This document shows, piece after piece, positions 47,724 through 59,364 of a stretch of 64,000 nucleotides of DNA. The number at the start of each line of letters is the position of its first letter. The stretch's first letter is position 1. The stretch comes from Endomychus coccineus (taxonomy: Eukaryota > Arthropoda > Insecta > Coleoptera > Endomychidae): the NCBI GenBank assembly GCA_958510875.1, contig OY294069.1, forward strand, positions 177,674,868-177,738,867. Reading direction: 5' to 3'. Under the pieces are notes generated by a model. That model saw nothing but the letters and a program-made list of their open reading frames with translations, was not told the DNA's origin and ran no database searches. The translations under genes were made by a program, and so were the position numbers.

Positions 47724-47829
47724 TTTAGCTTGCTCCTTCTAGCGTTTTATCATCAGCTGACCTATAGCATGCAGGATACCGTCAAATATAGGTCACCTGG
47801 TGATGAAACGTAAGATGGAACAAGCTAAA
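47724..47829. repeat. Short hairpin element, copy 2
   Basis: Duplicate of 41698-41803, carried by duplication A. Confidence 0.75.
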
Positions 47830-48255
47830 AATCAATTTGTTTTAAATATACTTTTGTTATACTAACAATGGTATGGTTTTCTAGAGGACAAATATTATGT
47901 TTACCTTCATTCATTTCTTCATGAAAAAAATTATTGCTGAAAAGGAAGTGGTAATGATAATTTATTGGGAAACAAAATATAATATAGCTTATTAATATTT
48001 ATCAGTAACATTTCGGAAAAATTAGACCAACCCAATCGAAAAATGATGTAACCTAAACATCTGCCACAAAACTTATTTCATCTCAAAAGATCTTTCACAA
48101 AATTGAATAAGAAAATGAACGAATTTTTAAATAAAATAACTATTATAAGTTCGATTTTCAATAGATTGATAAATAAATGTAACTATTATTCCGCCAGCAT
48201 AGCAGCTTTTTCAAACAAACATTACAAAGTACTCTGTACGATCGGGCGGTTATAA

Positions 48256-49366
48256 TGGCAGAACTCCAAACATGTTAACAGTACTCCAGGACAGGTCGAA
48301 TCTGTGCTTTGTAGATTATGAGGAGCCGCTGGGATGTAAAGTAGCCCTTGCACGAACTAGAATACCAACTTGATCCCGTGTATGGATATAGAAGACTGCA
48401 TAGGAATAGAGCTGTACCTGATATCATCGTAATAGAAATTGTGAGATTCGCCTTCCTAGAGAAGATGTAGTTTTCTCTACTAGATTATCAGATCCCCATT
48501 TCAAAATCGTTGCCAGATCTTCATTGATTACATCATATGAAGGGGTACCATCATCTGTAAAGCTGTGAACGGAACAGTTGGCCACTTCCAACAGATCGTT
48601 GATATGAAGCAGAAACATGTACCTAGACAGATCCCTGTGGATCAGCAGTGTTGATAGACATTGTATCCGAGGATACTCCATCAACCATCACATGGAGTGA
48701 TCATCTCAGAGAAAATTCGACAAGGTTGAGGTCGCAAACCATATGACGGAAGTTTCTCAAGAAGGGGGGCCCATGTTTTTCAGTAGATCTCTACCATACA
48801 TGTGTTATGTGAGTTGTGAGCAAGCAGGTCTCCTGTTCACGATTTTGGAGCCCTCTAGGTGTTGGATGAGCTCGATTTTGATTGCTTTCTCCATCGCTTC
48901 AGAGATCGCAGTTAATAGTGCAATGGGTCTATAATTATAAGGAATGATCTAATTTTTGGAATTGGTTGGACTGTAACTGTCTTTCAGTTGGAAGGAAACA
49001 CACCAAGTTTGTATGAAAGAGTAAACATCCTGCAGAAAACTGTTGTCAATCCAGGAGCATATTCCTTGTGAACGACAGGTGGAATTCCGTCTGAGGTCAT
49101 GGCCTTCTTGGTATTGAGGTCAAGCTCAAGGCACCTAATTGTGCGCTGACGGAAGACAATGGCATATGGCTATTGATGACAGCAATGTTAGGAGGATCCT
49201 TCCCTTGTGGAGCCAAAGAGAAATTTGTTGGAAACATTTCAGCGAAAAGGTTGACTTTTTTTGTGGCGTAGCCAGTGTGCCATCAAATTGGGTTAGGGGA
49301 GGGGATAAGTCGGTTAGCTCGTTAAGGGTGGCTATGTAAGTTATCTGCAAACGTTTTTGCATTTAA
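48256..49366 (-). pseudogene. Decayed LINE reverse-transcriptase fragment (jockey/CR1-like), copy 2
   Basis: Copy of 42230-43340 within duplication A, with the same patches (SFTDDGTP, KAQIRPVLEYC on the minus strand) and the same breaks. Confidence 0.75.
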
Positions 49367-49693
49367 TTGTTATTTAAATAATAATTACGATACCAACATT
49401 ATAATAGAAAACAGAGAAAACTTTCAAAAATATCTTCTCATCATTATCAATATGTAATCTAAAGAATGCATACCGTTGAATTCCCTTATAAATTGAACTA
49501 ACAAAGCTAACACAATTTTGAAAAAGTTGAAGAAAACGCCAGCTAAAGAATATCAATGTAGAGTGAATGTTTGTTTAAAACCAAGCACATAGTCCTTTGA
49601 AAGATCCATAAAACGTAATTCTAAATGTTCATGTATTATATTGTATATCGTAATTATTTAAGTGGACCACGAATTAAACTTAATGCGTTCATA

Positions 49694-50419
49694 ATGAGTT
49701 TAAGAGTAGGTATTTTAAAACTGCCACCAGATGTGCTCGTATGGTTCACAGATGGGTCCAAGATAGGTCAGACTTCTGGGGCGGGAGTGTACCTGAAAAA
49801 GCTAAAGATCACTACATCAGTGAAGGTAGACGCTTTATGCACTGTTTTTCAGACGAAGGTCTACGCAATACTGATTTGTACTATGGAAAACCTGCGAAGA
49901 AACTATGTAAATAGGCGCATATATATTTGCACAGACAGCCGGTCGGCTCTGGGAGCTCTCAAATCAGCCAGAGTCACATCAAGGCTTGTCAAAGAATGCA
50001 GGGATACACTGGCTGAACTAGCTAGGAGGAATAAAGTTCAACTCATCTGGGTCTCTGGACACAGCGGAGTTGTAGGAAACGGAATAGCCGACTCACTGGT
50101 TAGGCGAGGGTCGTCTAACGCCGCTATCGGGACGGAGCCAATGGTCGTTCTATCAAACTACGTGGGGGGTCTCGCCCTTCTGGGTCAACTGAATAAAGAG
50201 TTGTCTAGACTGTGGCGAGAATCACCACGCATGAGGCAGTTCAAACTCTTCATCAAAGAGCTGCTGCCTAGGCTCTCAAAGAAACTCCTTTCTCTGAACA
50301 AACATCCCCACACTATGGCCATCATAGATGACCCAGTATGTAGGAAATGCAGAGAAGCTCTGACCACGGGACGCTCAATGGGCCCAATTAAGTGGCCTAA
50401 GTGTATTTGGGGGGTCTAG
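49694..50419 (+). pseudogene. LINE RNase H domain, open frame but with a lost catalytic residue
   Basis: A frame open from 49625 to 50419 (264 codons) contains an RNase H domain of the kind found at the C-terminus of R1/I/jockey-group LINEs. Numbering from the first ATG: D43 in LVWFTDGSK, D104 in IYICTDSRSAL, and H146/D156 in VSGHSGVVGNGIAD. The expected catalytic glutamate in (A/S)E-V-Y-A is lysine (QTKVYAI, K78). A C-x2-C at the end (DPVCRKC) fits the terminal zinc-knuckle of these elements. The first ~23 residues are probably not element-derived. It is followed by a frame break at WGV-stop. Relic, but recently open. Confidence 0.75.
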
Positions 50420-50949
50420 CCCCCTCCCCTCAAATGATGAGGTATTTTGAAAGACAATGACGCTGGACTTATCAGTCGTAAGTATATCCTAACATTTCGC
50501 AGACAGGTTCTCATCATAAATGCCTACATATAAGTGAGTAAGGGGGATTTTTCAATAACAAATATCAACTAACTTCCACTTCATTTTCAAGGTGCGATCA
50601 ACTGCTATCGCATCTTAACAGTGAATGTTATGCGTGTATATGAAGAGTAGCATCCTTATCCATTAAAAACACTACCTTGAGTAGTAAGGACCTTTTAGCT
50701 ACCAAGTAGCCATCATCACAGTAAACTAAATAATAAAACATATGTGGTGTAAATAAGAGATTACCCACAGCTGGAGATAAATCTGAATTCGTTAAGTTGC
50801 TTTTTCGCTTATACACTCCATCCCTACTAAATTACCTAGATATTGGTCATTACTAAGTTTCCATTTTGTATGATATTATTTTCATGTTGCAAATTTTCAA
50901 ATATATGTATTTCAAAAATGTATAAAATATTCATAACTACTTTTTATAG

Positions 50950-51000
50950 TAGAAAGCCCGAGCCCAGAGATACCACCGGAGACATTCGAGGTCACTGCTG
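50950..51000 (+). CDS. Delta-family microexon (51 nt)
   Basis: Acceptor tttttatag, donor gtaagt, phase 1-1, 17 codons: VESPSPEIPPETFEVTA. It is paired with 57028-57078, whose upstream intron (tgtatttcaaaaatgtataaaatattcat) matches. Proline- and glutamate-rich. Confidence 0.6.
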
Positions 51001-51408
51001 GTAAGTACTTTGACTATATTATTAATTAGAAATTTGTGGTGTATTATACACATAAGAGCGTAGAATGAGGACTTTGATGGCCATTTAGGCAGATTCTAAT
51101 AGACACGTTCACAATATGTATTCGACTGTTGTTTCGATAATAATTAAAATCAAAGCCGTAATAACTCTGAAATAAGAAATTCTGATAAGGTACTGATAAC
51201 AGGCGCGTTAATAAATCACAATCCTAGCCCCAATCTTTGTCGAATCTTTATCGCAATTAATTGAATCTAAATAAACCGGTTTATTAAACTCAACCTGTCT
51301 CGTATATAATTTTCTCTTAAACGAAAAAGGATTTTCAATCAGTCAGGTGGTGATCATTCAACTTTCTGTATGATGCAACTTCACTAAATTTTATCTTCTG
51401 TGTTTCAG

Positions 51409-51450
51409 TTATACACCCACAGGTTCTACTTCCCGAGAACCAAGTTCAGA
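51409..51450 (+). CDS. Epsilon-family microexon (42 nt)
   Basis: Acceptor tgtttcag, donor gtaagt, phase 1-1, 14 codons: VIHPQVLLPENQVQ. Its paralogue at 60536 reads DIHPEASAVPLPEEPTQ, with about 200 bp of matching upstream intron. Confidence 0.6.
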
Positions 51451-52620
51451 GTAAGTTACTGCTTTAGACTGACACTACTATCAATCATTTTCACTGTAAA
51501 ATTGAAAGTTTGTGAATGAGTACATGAGATAAAACAGATCCAAATAATTTAATTCTTCGTTTATTCCATATACAAGAAACGTTATGATTATTATCAAGTG
51601 GATTTTTCATACTTATTCATAGTTATAAAATATTGGTACCTATGATCGCAAATGATATTTGTAAATTAAATATAGTGACATTAACATAAAAATTGAAAGT
51701 TTGCAGAATGAAAGATAGTTGTAGATGAAACAAAACAAGAAATGAAAAATTGTACTTTTGAGTAAGGAGTTGATTTCTTAAAAGAAATGTAATGGAAGTC
51801 CAACTTCTATTTAGCTATTTTCGGGCAATAGAATATGATTTACCAAACATTTTTAAATGAAAAAGATACTCTTGTCAGTAAAACGAACTGATGTTCAGAG
51901 AACATAAAAGCGCAACATGGGTCAAAGTAGACCATTAGTGTTGAAAGTGGCCACTATTAATTTTGAAGTAGCTACGATATCGAATAAACAGTAATACGTG
52001 CCTTGATGGTGTGTAGAAGGATGATAGGTAAAACATGGGATGTGCACCATGATGATGATGAGACATATCCAAGTAAAGTACACTGAATTCCTAAGAAAGC
52101 GAAAACTCACCTGTGTACTGTAAATCAGTACTATAAAAGGGGGATACAATATTTCTTTAAGGACGCAGTATACCTGACGCCCGTGCCCTATCTAATCTAA
52201 TCTATTCTAGGTGTACTTCATCGGACACCCATGTCAACATTTTTCAATGTCTTGACTATACACTTATTGCACAAACTTATATTCAACTTCACACCTTAAA
52301 CTTAAAATGGAAGCTTACAATTTTGAAATGGTTGATATGCATTTCATGTATGGCAAAGTCAAAGATAATACACGTGAAGCGCGAAGCCTGAATCAATGAC
52401 CGTTCTCTAACCGGTCAATTCTTTGCGAAAAAACGTTTATTAAACTGCACCAACGTCTCTGTGAAAATGGATCATTCAAACCATAAAAACGGAACTGATG
52501 TGGTCGATATCGCACTATGTCGACTGTTGAAGGGAAATCCAGGAACTTACACTTGTAAGAAGAATTCACTATTTATTTACTACTCTACTGTGAGCATGTG
52601 CGGAGAGTTTAGGCACTAAA
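51451..52620. other. Intronic AT-rich sequence, nothing recognised
   Basis: Short frames only. Sequence near 52440-52560 may be the upstream part of the transposase remnant that follows. Confidence 0.4.
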
Positions 52621-52639
52621 ATCTAGCGTCCAGGTTACA

Positions 52640-52870
52640 ATACGCAATTGGTTGAGTGAGCATTCTCTTCGGAACTCTATTTTTGTGGAAAGTAAAGTTT
52701 TTGCCGACGAGACAGGGTTTACTAGAAATGCAATATTCGATATTCAATTCACAATACCCTTGTTTGGGCTGAATCGAATCACTAGAAAAAATATCTTTTC
52801 AATGTATGGGCAGGATTATTATTATTATTTGATGGATCCGTATGTATTAACTGATCGTTTGAACGGTTAG
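52640..52870 (+). pseudogene. Fragment of a second mariner-type transposase
   Basis: The plus-strand frame reads SKVFADETGFTRNAIFD, a corrupted middle section, then DPYVLTDRLNG before a stop. This aligns with the catalytic core of the intact transposase at 26100-27179 (ILFTDESCFTRRG ... VGPLRLPDRLNG), including the first catalytic aspartate. It is a related but distinct member of the same family, heavily decayed. Confidence 0.7.
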
Positions 52871-53728
52871 AGATGTTTTACATCATTCAAACCTGCATAT
52901 CCCGTGAATTGTGGGTTCAGGTTATGAATAACAATACTTGACAGAAAGTCAAGGTTGGGTTCGCCAAGGATAAAAATGAAATGACAATTTAACTTCCACT
53001 TATACTTTGATAAGGATGAATTACTAATATGTCCAAGTGAGATGTGGTTTATGCACAATGCTACACAGTCTTAAACTGTCGTGATCATTCAACTATTCTG
53101 AAACTGTATTATTGGACATTTTCATCGGTGGTAAGCTATGATTATTGATTGACCACAGTTTGAAACCTTCTTAGGACTTGAAGTAATCAAGATTATATTT
53201 TCCTTTCTGATGATGTCCGACACTTCTAATGTAAGGAATCTGGACATATAGCATCAAGATACCCAAAGCCCAATCTAACTTTTGAAATGTGCAACTGAAT
53301 TAAATAGTAAACATTCATTTTCAATATATCAGAAGTCTTCACATATGGACATCATTACCCACAAAAAATCAACATAAACTGGCTGCTCTCCAAAGCATGA
53401 TACATAGACTTGTTACTATCCCCATGTCAGAATTGAATTTTCAATTATAAAACAGATAGCAAGTAATAACTGATATAACAAAAATTTTGTAATTGATTTA
53501 TTTAAGAAATAAGATTATAATGAAGCAATGAAGTTAGTTTACCCAATACAGTTAAAACTAATAATTATAGATCAATAATGTATTTGGTAAACTTTCTGAT
53601 AATGTATGCAATTTACTGAAAAAACACAATGCTATCACATCTTTTGGAACAAATAATACTGTAGACAAATAAATATTAAAAACAACAAAGATAAGAATAA
53701 AAAAGATCAAGAATCAGGAATACACAAA

Positions 53729-54026
53729 GTAGAGTGTAAATATAGGCCAGACTGGAAGATATTTCAAAGCCAAAATTTAATTTAAAGAACATTTTAATTT
53801 GAACAAAGGAGATTCAAAAGTTGTAAACCATATTAATGAAGCTGATCATCATTTCAAAGATGATTTTGAGATTCTCCATAAGTCAGTTAAATGTAAAGTA
53901 TTAAACAACTCAACATATTATAAGCCCAAAAAGCGAAGAGATGTATCAATCATAGATGTAATATGTGAAATAAAATTCTGTTTAGTATCAAAAACGTTTC
54001 CAATATCTTGTTATCTTTTGAAGTGA
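53729..54026 (+). pseudogene. Penelope-like element fragment with GIY-YIG remnant, copy 2
   Basis: Same patches as 44290-44587 (IGQTGRYFKA, VNHINEADHHF), with a 17-bp insertion near 53784. Confidence 0.7.
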
Positions 54027-54246
54027 ACGAACATCTTCATTATTGATAACATATAGCAAATCATTTATGGTTTTGGATCTACTAAATGAAATAGCAAAAC
54101 ATTTATTCACATTCGATATCTTGAAGCTTGTAACTACCAAACCCTATATTCACACTATTCTTTCATATCTTCCATATTATCTCCGTTCAAATTGTCAAAT
54201 TTTAATACCAATTATCGATAACTAAAATTTGGTTACATTTTCACAG

Positions 54247-54297
54247 CCCCGAAAATTGAACCACCTCCACTGAGACGAAGGCGCATTCTGGGAACTA
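54247..54297 (+). pseudogene. Alpha-type microexon with lost splice donor, copy 2
   Basis: Identical in sequence to 44808-44858, including ctaagt in place of the gtaagt donor. Confidence 0.55.
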
Positions 54298-54528
54298 AGT
54301 AAAATTTTAAATATTCGTAAATAGTAATTTCGCCTGCTTATGAGCTGTAGAATTCTCGAGATATCGTTCATGTAAATAGTGTTGGTGTGGTGTGTGGTAT
54401 GTGGTGTGTAGTGTGTATGTGTGTATATTTTGCTTGACATATCGGAATTCATTCTCTCTTAATTGCACATTTCAAAATATATTTATTTCAAAAATGGAGA
54501 CGATACTCATTTTAACTAATTGTTACAG

Positions 54529-54570
54529 ATCAGGACTTAGATATCATTTACGTCGCACCTGATGCTCCAG
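54529..54570 (+). CDS. Beta-family microexon (42 nt)
   Basis: Acceptor ttgttacag, donor gtaagt, phase 1-1, QDLDIIYVAPDAP. Nucleotide-identical to 45104-45145. Confidence 0.6.
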
Positions 54571-54929
54571 GTAAGTACTAAGTATACTTGTGTTAGTAAT
54601 TATTGAGCAATATGTATTAAGTAATTTGTTGATCAATCAACAAAATATCGGACTTGTTCTGAAGGAACATAAAAAACCGTCCATTTGTTTGTTATTGTAG
54701 CGTTTTAAAACTATTTAATTGAAAAAATGGACTGTTAAAATAAGACTTTTTACTAATACATTTTTCCCAAAAAATGATTTGTTTTGGTTTAACGAATAAA
54801 AAAGCTAGTACTTATTTCTGATGAACACCCACCATGGATCTATAGAAAGGGCGAGATCGCGCAGCTTTCTGCGAATTCTAGAAAAGTCAATGAATTCGTA
54901 AGTGTGATCATCAATCAGACGAATAGCTA

Positions 54930-55145
54930 TCTTCTGAATGATATCTAAGACCTTCAGCGTTTGTTTGAGACGTCAAATCTATGCTTTGTAGATTATGAGG
55001 ACCTGCTGGGATGTAAAGTAGCTCTTGGCACGAAATAGGAAACCAAGCTTTTGTAAAGTGGTTTTTCCGATGGACTTCACACATGATTGTCCCATGAGTG
55101 GGTGCAGTAATTATAATGTACCATGTGCCTGACAGAGCACGAAAC
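54930..55145 (-). pseudogene. Short LINE reverse-transcriptase fragment
   Basis: The segment ctatgctttgtagattatgaggacctgctgggatgtaaagtag (around 54971-55020) matches the thumb-region part of the LINE fragments at 42260 and 48290, on the minus strand. It is diverged and broken. Confidence 0.6.
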
Positions 55146-55447
55146 AACTATAACTGATGAAATAAAGGCTAGTTTGCCAAAAATATTTTTTGATGAGTCG
55201 ATAAGTCCATAGTCGATAAGAAAGAGGAGCTATTCATAATTCAATTTCGGTAGTGATAGAGAAGGAACACTTAGTTCACAGTTTTATAATTCGAATATAA
55301 AAATAATTATCCAAGTCTGAGGACCTGATAGAACAAGGATAGTTATGGCTATGTCTGGAAGTTGACAAGCTGTATGCTCCCGCCAATAATAATACAAGAG
55401 CCAGAATTGGAAAATGATATTAAAATTGAAAATATAGAATCCAAGAA

Positions 55448-55700
55448 GTGGGAAATCAAAATAATCTTATTGTTTTAAATGAGCTTAAGATCTATAAACA
55501 CAAACTAAACATCTTGCTTAAAAGTGAGAAAAGAAAATTTTACAAAAATGTAATAGATAAGAATAAGGAAAATCTTAAACACCGTTTGAATACCACAAGT
55601 GAGATATGTCTCCACAAGAAAAAAAAACAAATAAAACAAATAAAGGTCACAGATGGTATCACAACAGACTGTAAACAAATAGCTAATACATTCAACCATT
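55448..55700 (+). pseudogene. LINE fragment, region N-terminal to the reverse transcriptase fingers
   Basis: The open frame reads YKHKLNILLKSEKRKFYKNV followed by IDKNKENLK, then KVTDGITTDCKQIANTFNHY. This is the layout before the RT domain in jockey/CR1-like LINEs (Y--KL--L-R-AK--YY, then a basic patch, then G--ITD---IA--FN-YF). It stops abruptly at about 55695, where module intron sequence (tcatatctttcatattacctcggttc) takes over. Confidence 0.6.
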
Positions 55701-55789
55701 ATTCTTCATATCTTTCATATTACCTCGGTTCAGATTGTCCAATTTTAATATCAATCATGGTGAACTAAAATTTGGTTATATTTTTACAG

Positions 55790-55849
55790 TAACTCCACCG
55801 GAGGCTCCAACCCGGCAGCCACCGAGGAAAATAAAAAAAAGGTACGTTG
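55790..55849 (+). CDS. Alpha-family microexon (60 nt)
   Basis: Acceptor tttttacag, donor gtaagt, phase 1-1, 20 codons: VTPPEAPTRQPPRKIKKRYV. It shares the VTPPE start with 37126 and VTPPG with 60986. Unlike the others it ends strongly basic. Confidence 0.6.
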
Positions 55850-55954
55850 GTAAGTAAAATTTTAAATATGTTTGTTAAGTAGTATGGCTTGCTTAACAGC
55901 TATAATGAATTCTCGAGATACCGGTGACGTTACTGTGGTGTATGTGTGTGTGTC

Positions 55955-56962
55955 TTTTTTTTTTGCGAGGATATGGGGAAATCTTCAAAAGACGCTATGA
56001 AGCCCGCGCTTCACACTGTGTGGGATTTCTACCCACTAAAACCGCCTCCCGTTACACCTCAGCACTCAGCCGGACCGCCGTCAGGCATTACTTCGCGGGT
56101 AACGAAATGACTGTTATGCGTCCTTTTCTGGTCTAGCTATTCACCGTCTGCTTCTACGCCACGGGTTGGCCTCTTCTCTCGTTGTTTATACGTCTGAGCA
56201 CCTTCATTACAGTGGCCGTAAAATCGGACACTGCGTTCCAGGTGGTCTGTGACTCAACGATATTCTCCGGGGATAACTGATGCTGTAGATTTCCTTGCAG
56301 GATCCCGCATGGTCCGTTGATGCGCGGACAATGGCACAGAACGTGCTCTGCGTCATCGGGCACTGGTAGGCAGGTAGGACACGTCTAGTCGAAAACTGTG
56401 CAGATACGCCCTAAAGCACCCATGTCTTGTTAGCAGCTGCACGAGGTAGTGATCTACCTCTGCGTGCCTACAAAGGGTAATATCTGGGATGAGGCGATGG
56501 GTCCACCGCCACTTGGTTTATGCATTCCAGAGCTCCCTCCAACGTTGGGCATAATTCTAGCCAGTACTTTGAACCGCAACCTGGCATCTATCTGGACTCC
56601 CAGGTAGCTCAATGATGGCTGCGATGGTATGTCGCAGTCCCCAACGGTGAGTGTCACAGTTTCTGTTGTTTTCCTGCTGGTCACCAGTATTGTCTCAGTT
56701 TTATGGTCTGCCAATTGCATGCCATTCGCCGAGAGCCACCGGAGGATTGAGACGACAGACTCGTTTGCTTTCTGCGTGGCTTCTTCCAAGTACTTGGCAT
56801 TGAAAACCACGGCAATATCGTCTGTGAAGCAACAGCCCTGCATCGTACATGATGTTCCTCAATAAGGGTCCTAGTACCAGGCCTTGTGGGACGCCTCCTG
56901 TGGTGTTGTGAGCTGTACAATGATGCCCTCTTGCTGAAGTAGCTCGCTATCATCCTTGTAAT
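55955..56962 (-). mobile_element. 5'-truncated R1-clade LINE inserted in an ACAY-type microsatellite (Waldo-like?)
   Basis: The minus strand reads, from its 5' side, IASYFSKRASLYSS, CCFTDDIAVVFNAKYLEEAT (RT catalytic box), ANGMQLADHKTETILVTSRK, LSYLGVQIDARLRFK, and finally DDAEHVLCHCPRINGPCGIL (the C-terminal zinc knuckle). These are typical of the R1 clade. Frameshifts and stops show it is dead. A run of ten A (minus strand) at 55955-55964 marks the 3' end, lying directly against (ACAC/ATAC)n. Waldo elements of this clade are known to target ACAY repeats, so the site fits that lineage; the assignment is inference. 5' truncation is at about 56962. Confidence 0.75.
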
Positions 56963-57027
56963 GTATATCTTATGTATATCTGTATTTCAAAAATGTATAA
57001 AATATTCATCATTATTACTTTTTATAG

Positions 57028-57078
57028 AGGTAAGCCCGAGGCCCGAACAAAGGTCACCGACCATTGTGGCCATTGCTG
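57028..57078 (+). pseudogene. Delta-family microexon with mutated donor
   Basis: Acceptor tttttatag, then a 51-nt open phase-1 frame EVSPRPEQRSPTIVAIA. Compared with 50950-51000 the donor reads ataagt instead of gtaagt, at the same place and with matching intron beyond it (actttgactgtattattaatta). A GT-to-AT change should abolish normal splicing, so this exon is probably skipped. Confidence 0.55.
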
Positions 57079-57079
57079 A

Positions 57080-58590
57080 TAAGTACTTTGACTGTATTAT
57101 TAATTAGAGATTTGGTGTATTATACATCACAATATGTATTCGACTGTTGTTTTAACAATAATTAAAATCAAAGTCGAAATAACTCTAGAAAAGGAAATTC
57201 TATAACCCTTTCTTGTTTTATAATCAAATGAAAAATAATTGATAGTCACGTTTTCAATAAACGATTCGAAGCGAAACGAATATTTACATCACACATTTCT
57301 GATCAGTTGTTAATGAATGAAAGTTTGAACTTTGACTATTAAGAAGGAATGCAGAGTTTAAACTAACTAAACTTTTTGGGATTGATAATTCTCCAATCTC
57401 GGATTAATTGTAGTAATGCAGTAAAATGGGTATAAAAATAGGCCAAACCCGTAATACCTCGGTAAATGGATCGATTTTCAGAGGACAGAGTGAATTAATG
57501 TCATCAGAAAAAAGTTGACCACAAATAAAGTTCCGCAAATTGTTTATATTGTTTGTAAACAATTTAATAAGCTCATTTTTGAGATTCATAAAATTTCTAA
57601 AAAATGCAAAATTTGATCGTTTTTGATCGATATAGACTATTTTTTGTTATAAACAAGACAAAAAATATTTATTAACAAAATAGATGAATTCGACCAAATT
57701 TCCGACTTTAGGGTCGTTTTCGGATAATTTTGGTATTCTGAGTTCGATTTTATCGTCAATATCGTCGAATGTAAATCTACAAATGTGATAATTTGTTATA
57801 AACAAATTATATTTATTAGTCAGTATCTGCCAATTTACCGACTAATTCTAGTGAGTTATTAATCGTGATTATTCATAATAAAAGGTTAAGAAGCTGAAAT
57901 TAGATGAAAGTGTTGCATCTGTCAATAAGTCTCTGAAGTTTGATTCTATCCTGAATTTCTTCTATAGATCTAAAATGGATGAAAATATGCCTGTTCACTT
58001 TAAGAAATAAATTACTTCATAGCAGCATGTAATACAGTGTGGACAAGGTTTTCAATGTTTTTAAATGCAACTGGTTTTAAGAAGATGTTATAAGTATAGT
58101 ATTTCTACTTAACCATTCTTGCATATCACATTTCTCGGAGGCGGTTTTTAAAGGGTTCATTACAATACTGTGATAATTCATTACACACAACGATGGTGGA
58201 GGGTTCTTCTAAATTCAGTGAAAGTTCAAATTCAAACCAATACAGGAAATGGTTTTAGTCCATTTCATCGATAATCGACATCCTTTGTTTTTGAAGGAAA
58301 TATTAGTTTCGCACTAGTGTTATAATATAGAAATTACATTCGTATATATTGCTTTACCAAAAACCACATAATTACGATAGTCTCTTTTTTATAATTCAAA
58401 GAACAACATAAAGAATGTGTATACAATATTTGAACGTTTCGAATACCATTCTTACTATATTTTGTAATTGTACGTGAAACTGCTAAGTAAATAAGGTCTA
58501 TATGTGTCAATTATTGTTATATTAAACATATGTAATCATTGTCATGTACTTGGAAATCCTTTTTTCTAAGATGTAACTGACCCAACGTGA
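57080..58590. other. Intronic AT-rich sequence, nothing recognised
   Basis: The first ~120 bp match the intron after 51000. The rest has no motif that I can identify. Confidence 0.45.
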
Positions 58591-58596
58591 CAACGG

Positions 58597-59364
58597 AGGT
58601 TAACTTTTTTGAGAATAATTTTTATGTTTCCATGAACATTTTCCTGGTTTACAATTATATTGCAAACAAATAAAGTACTCTTGTTGAGGTTCGCAAAATC
58701 TCACCGTTTTCGAGAAAAACGCGTTTAAATGAACATACGCCATTTGGGTAGTAAGTAAATTTGTTAATGAGTTTGTGTTATGTTCGTTTAAACTCGTTTC
58801 TCCGGATTCTTGCATTAAGGTATATCTTTGTTAACATCATTAGAAAGGTTAGACAATCTTACATCATTTTGGTTCAAAGCCCATTGGCATACCGACCTTG
58901 ATAAGAGTGGGGGAAGCTATTGAAAATGTAATAATGTAAATCAATGTACCTTCTAAACAACTCATTCGATTTTAGTAAGCTTTAATTTGTATAGAAGAGA
59001 AGGTACGTACTTTGAATTGTCGTATCTATTGGTACACGATAGTTCCTAATAAAAGTGCTAGAGGGCGTAATTTGTAATGATAACGGTTTTATTGATTTCA
59101 TACCAAAAACTTAAATCATACGGTATAGCTATGACATGATAATCGGAAATTAGATTAAATTTGCAAAAAAAAACTGAAAACCGCAGGTCGATATTTTTTT
59201 TTGTTTCAAAGTTTAAATGAACATAAGCGATTTCGGTAGTAAATAAATTTATTAATGAGTTCTTGTTATGTTCATTTAAACGGAGTACATTATTTGTTTG
59301 AAATAAAATTGTAAACTAGAAAAATGTGCAAAGAAAACAAAAAATTATTCTCAAAAAAGTTAAG
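58597..59364. mobile_element. Fold-back element (~770 bp)
   Basis: The segment ttaacttttttgagaataat at 58601 and its relatives up to about 58760 reappear inverted at 59215-59364 (attattctcaaaaaagttaa). The arms themselves contain a smaller palindrome (gtttaaatgaacata ... tatgttc-tttaaac). No coding sequence. Just beyond, ccctgtatctccgaaacg (59543) resembles the flank of the palindrome at 33.5 kb. Confidence 0.7.

Larger units (their letters stand above)
46773..49753. repeat. Segmental duplication A, copy 2 (~3.0 kb)
   Basis: Near-identical to 40819-43727 apart from the longer gamma exon and scattered substitutions. Beyond 49753 this copy continues into the RNase H frame that copy 1 has lost, so copy 2 keeps the ancestral junction. 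Confidence 0.9.
53147..54639. repeat. Segmental duplication B, copy 2 (~1.5 kb)
   Basis: Matches 43725-45214. It holds a Penelope-like fragment, a disabled alpha-type exon and a beta exon. Confidence 0.9.

Noticed and set aside
50460..50479. gtaagt at 50481 as the donor of another exon
   Set aside because: It follows the LINE RNase H tail; no acceptor or related module nearby.
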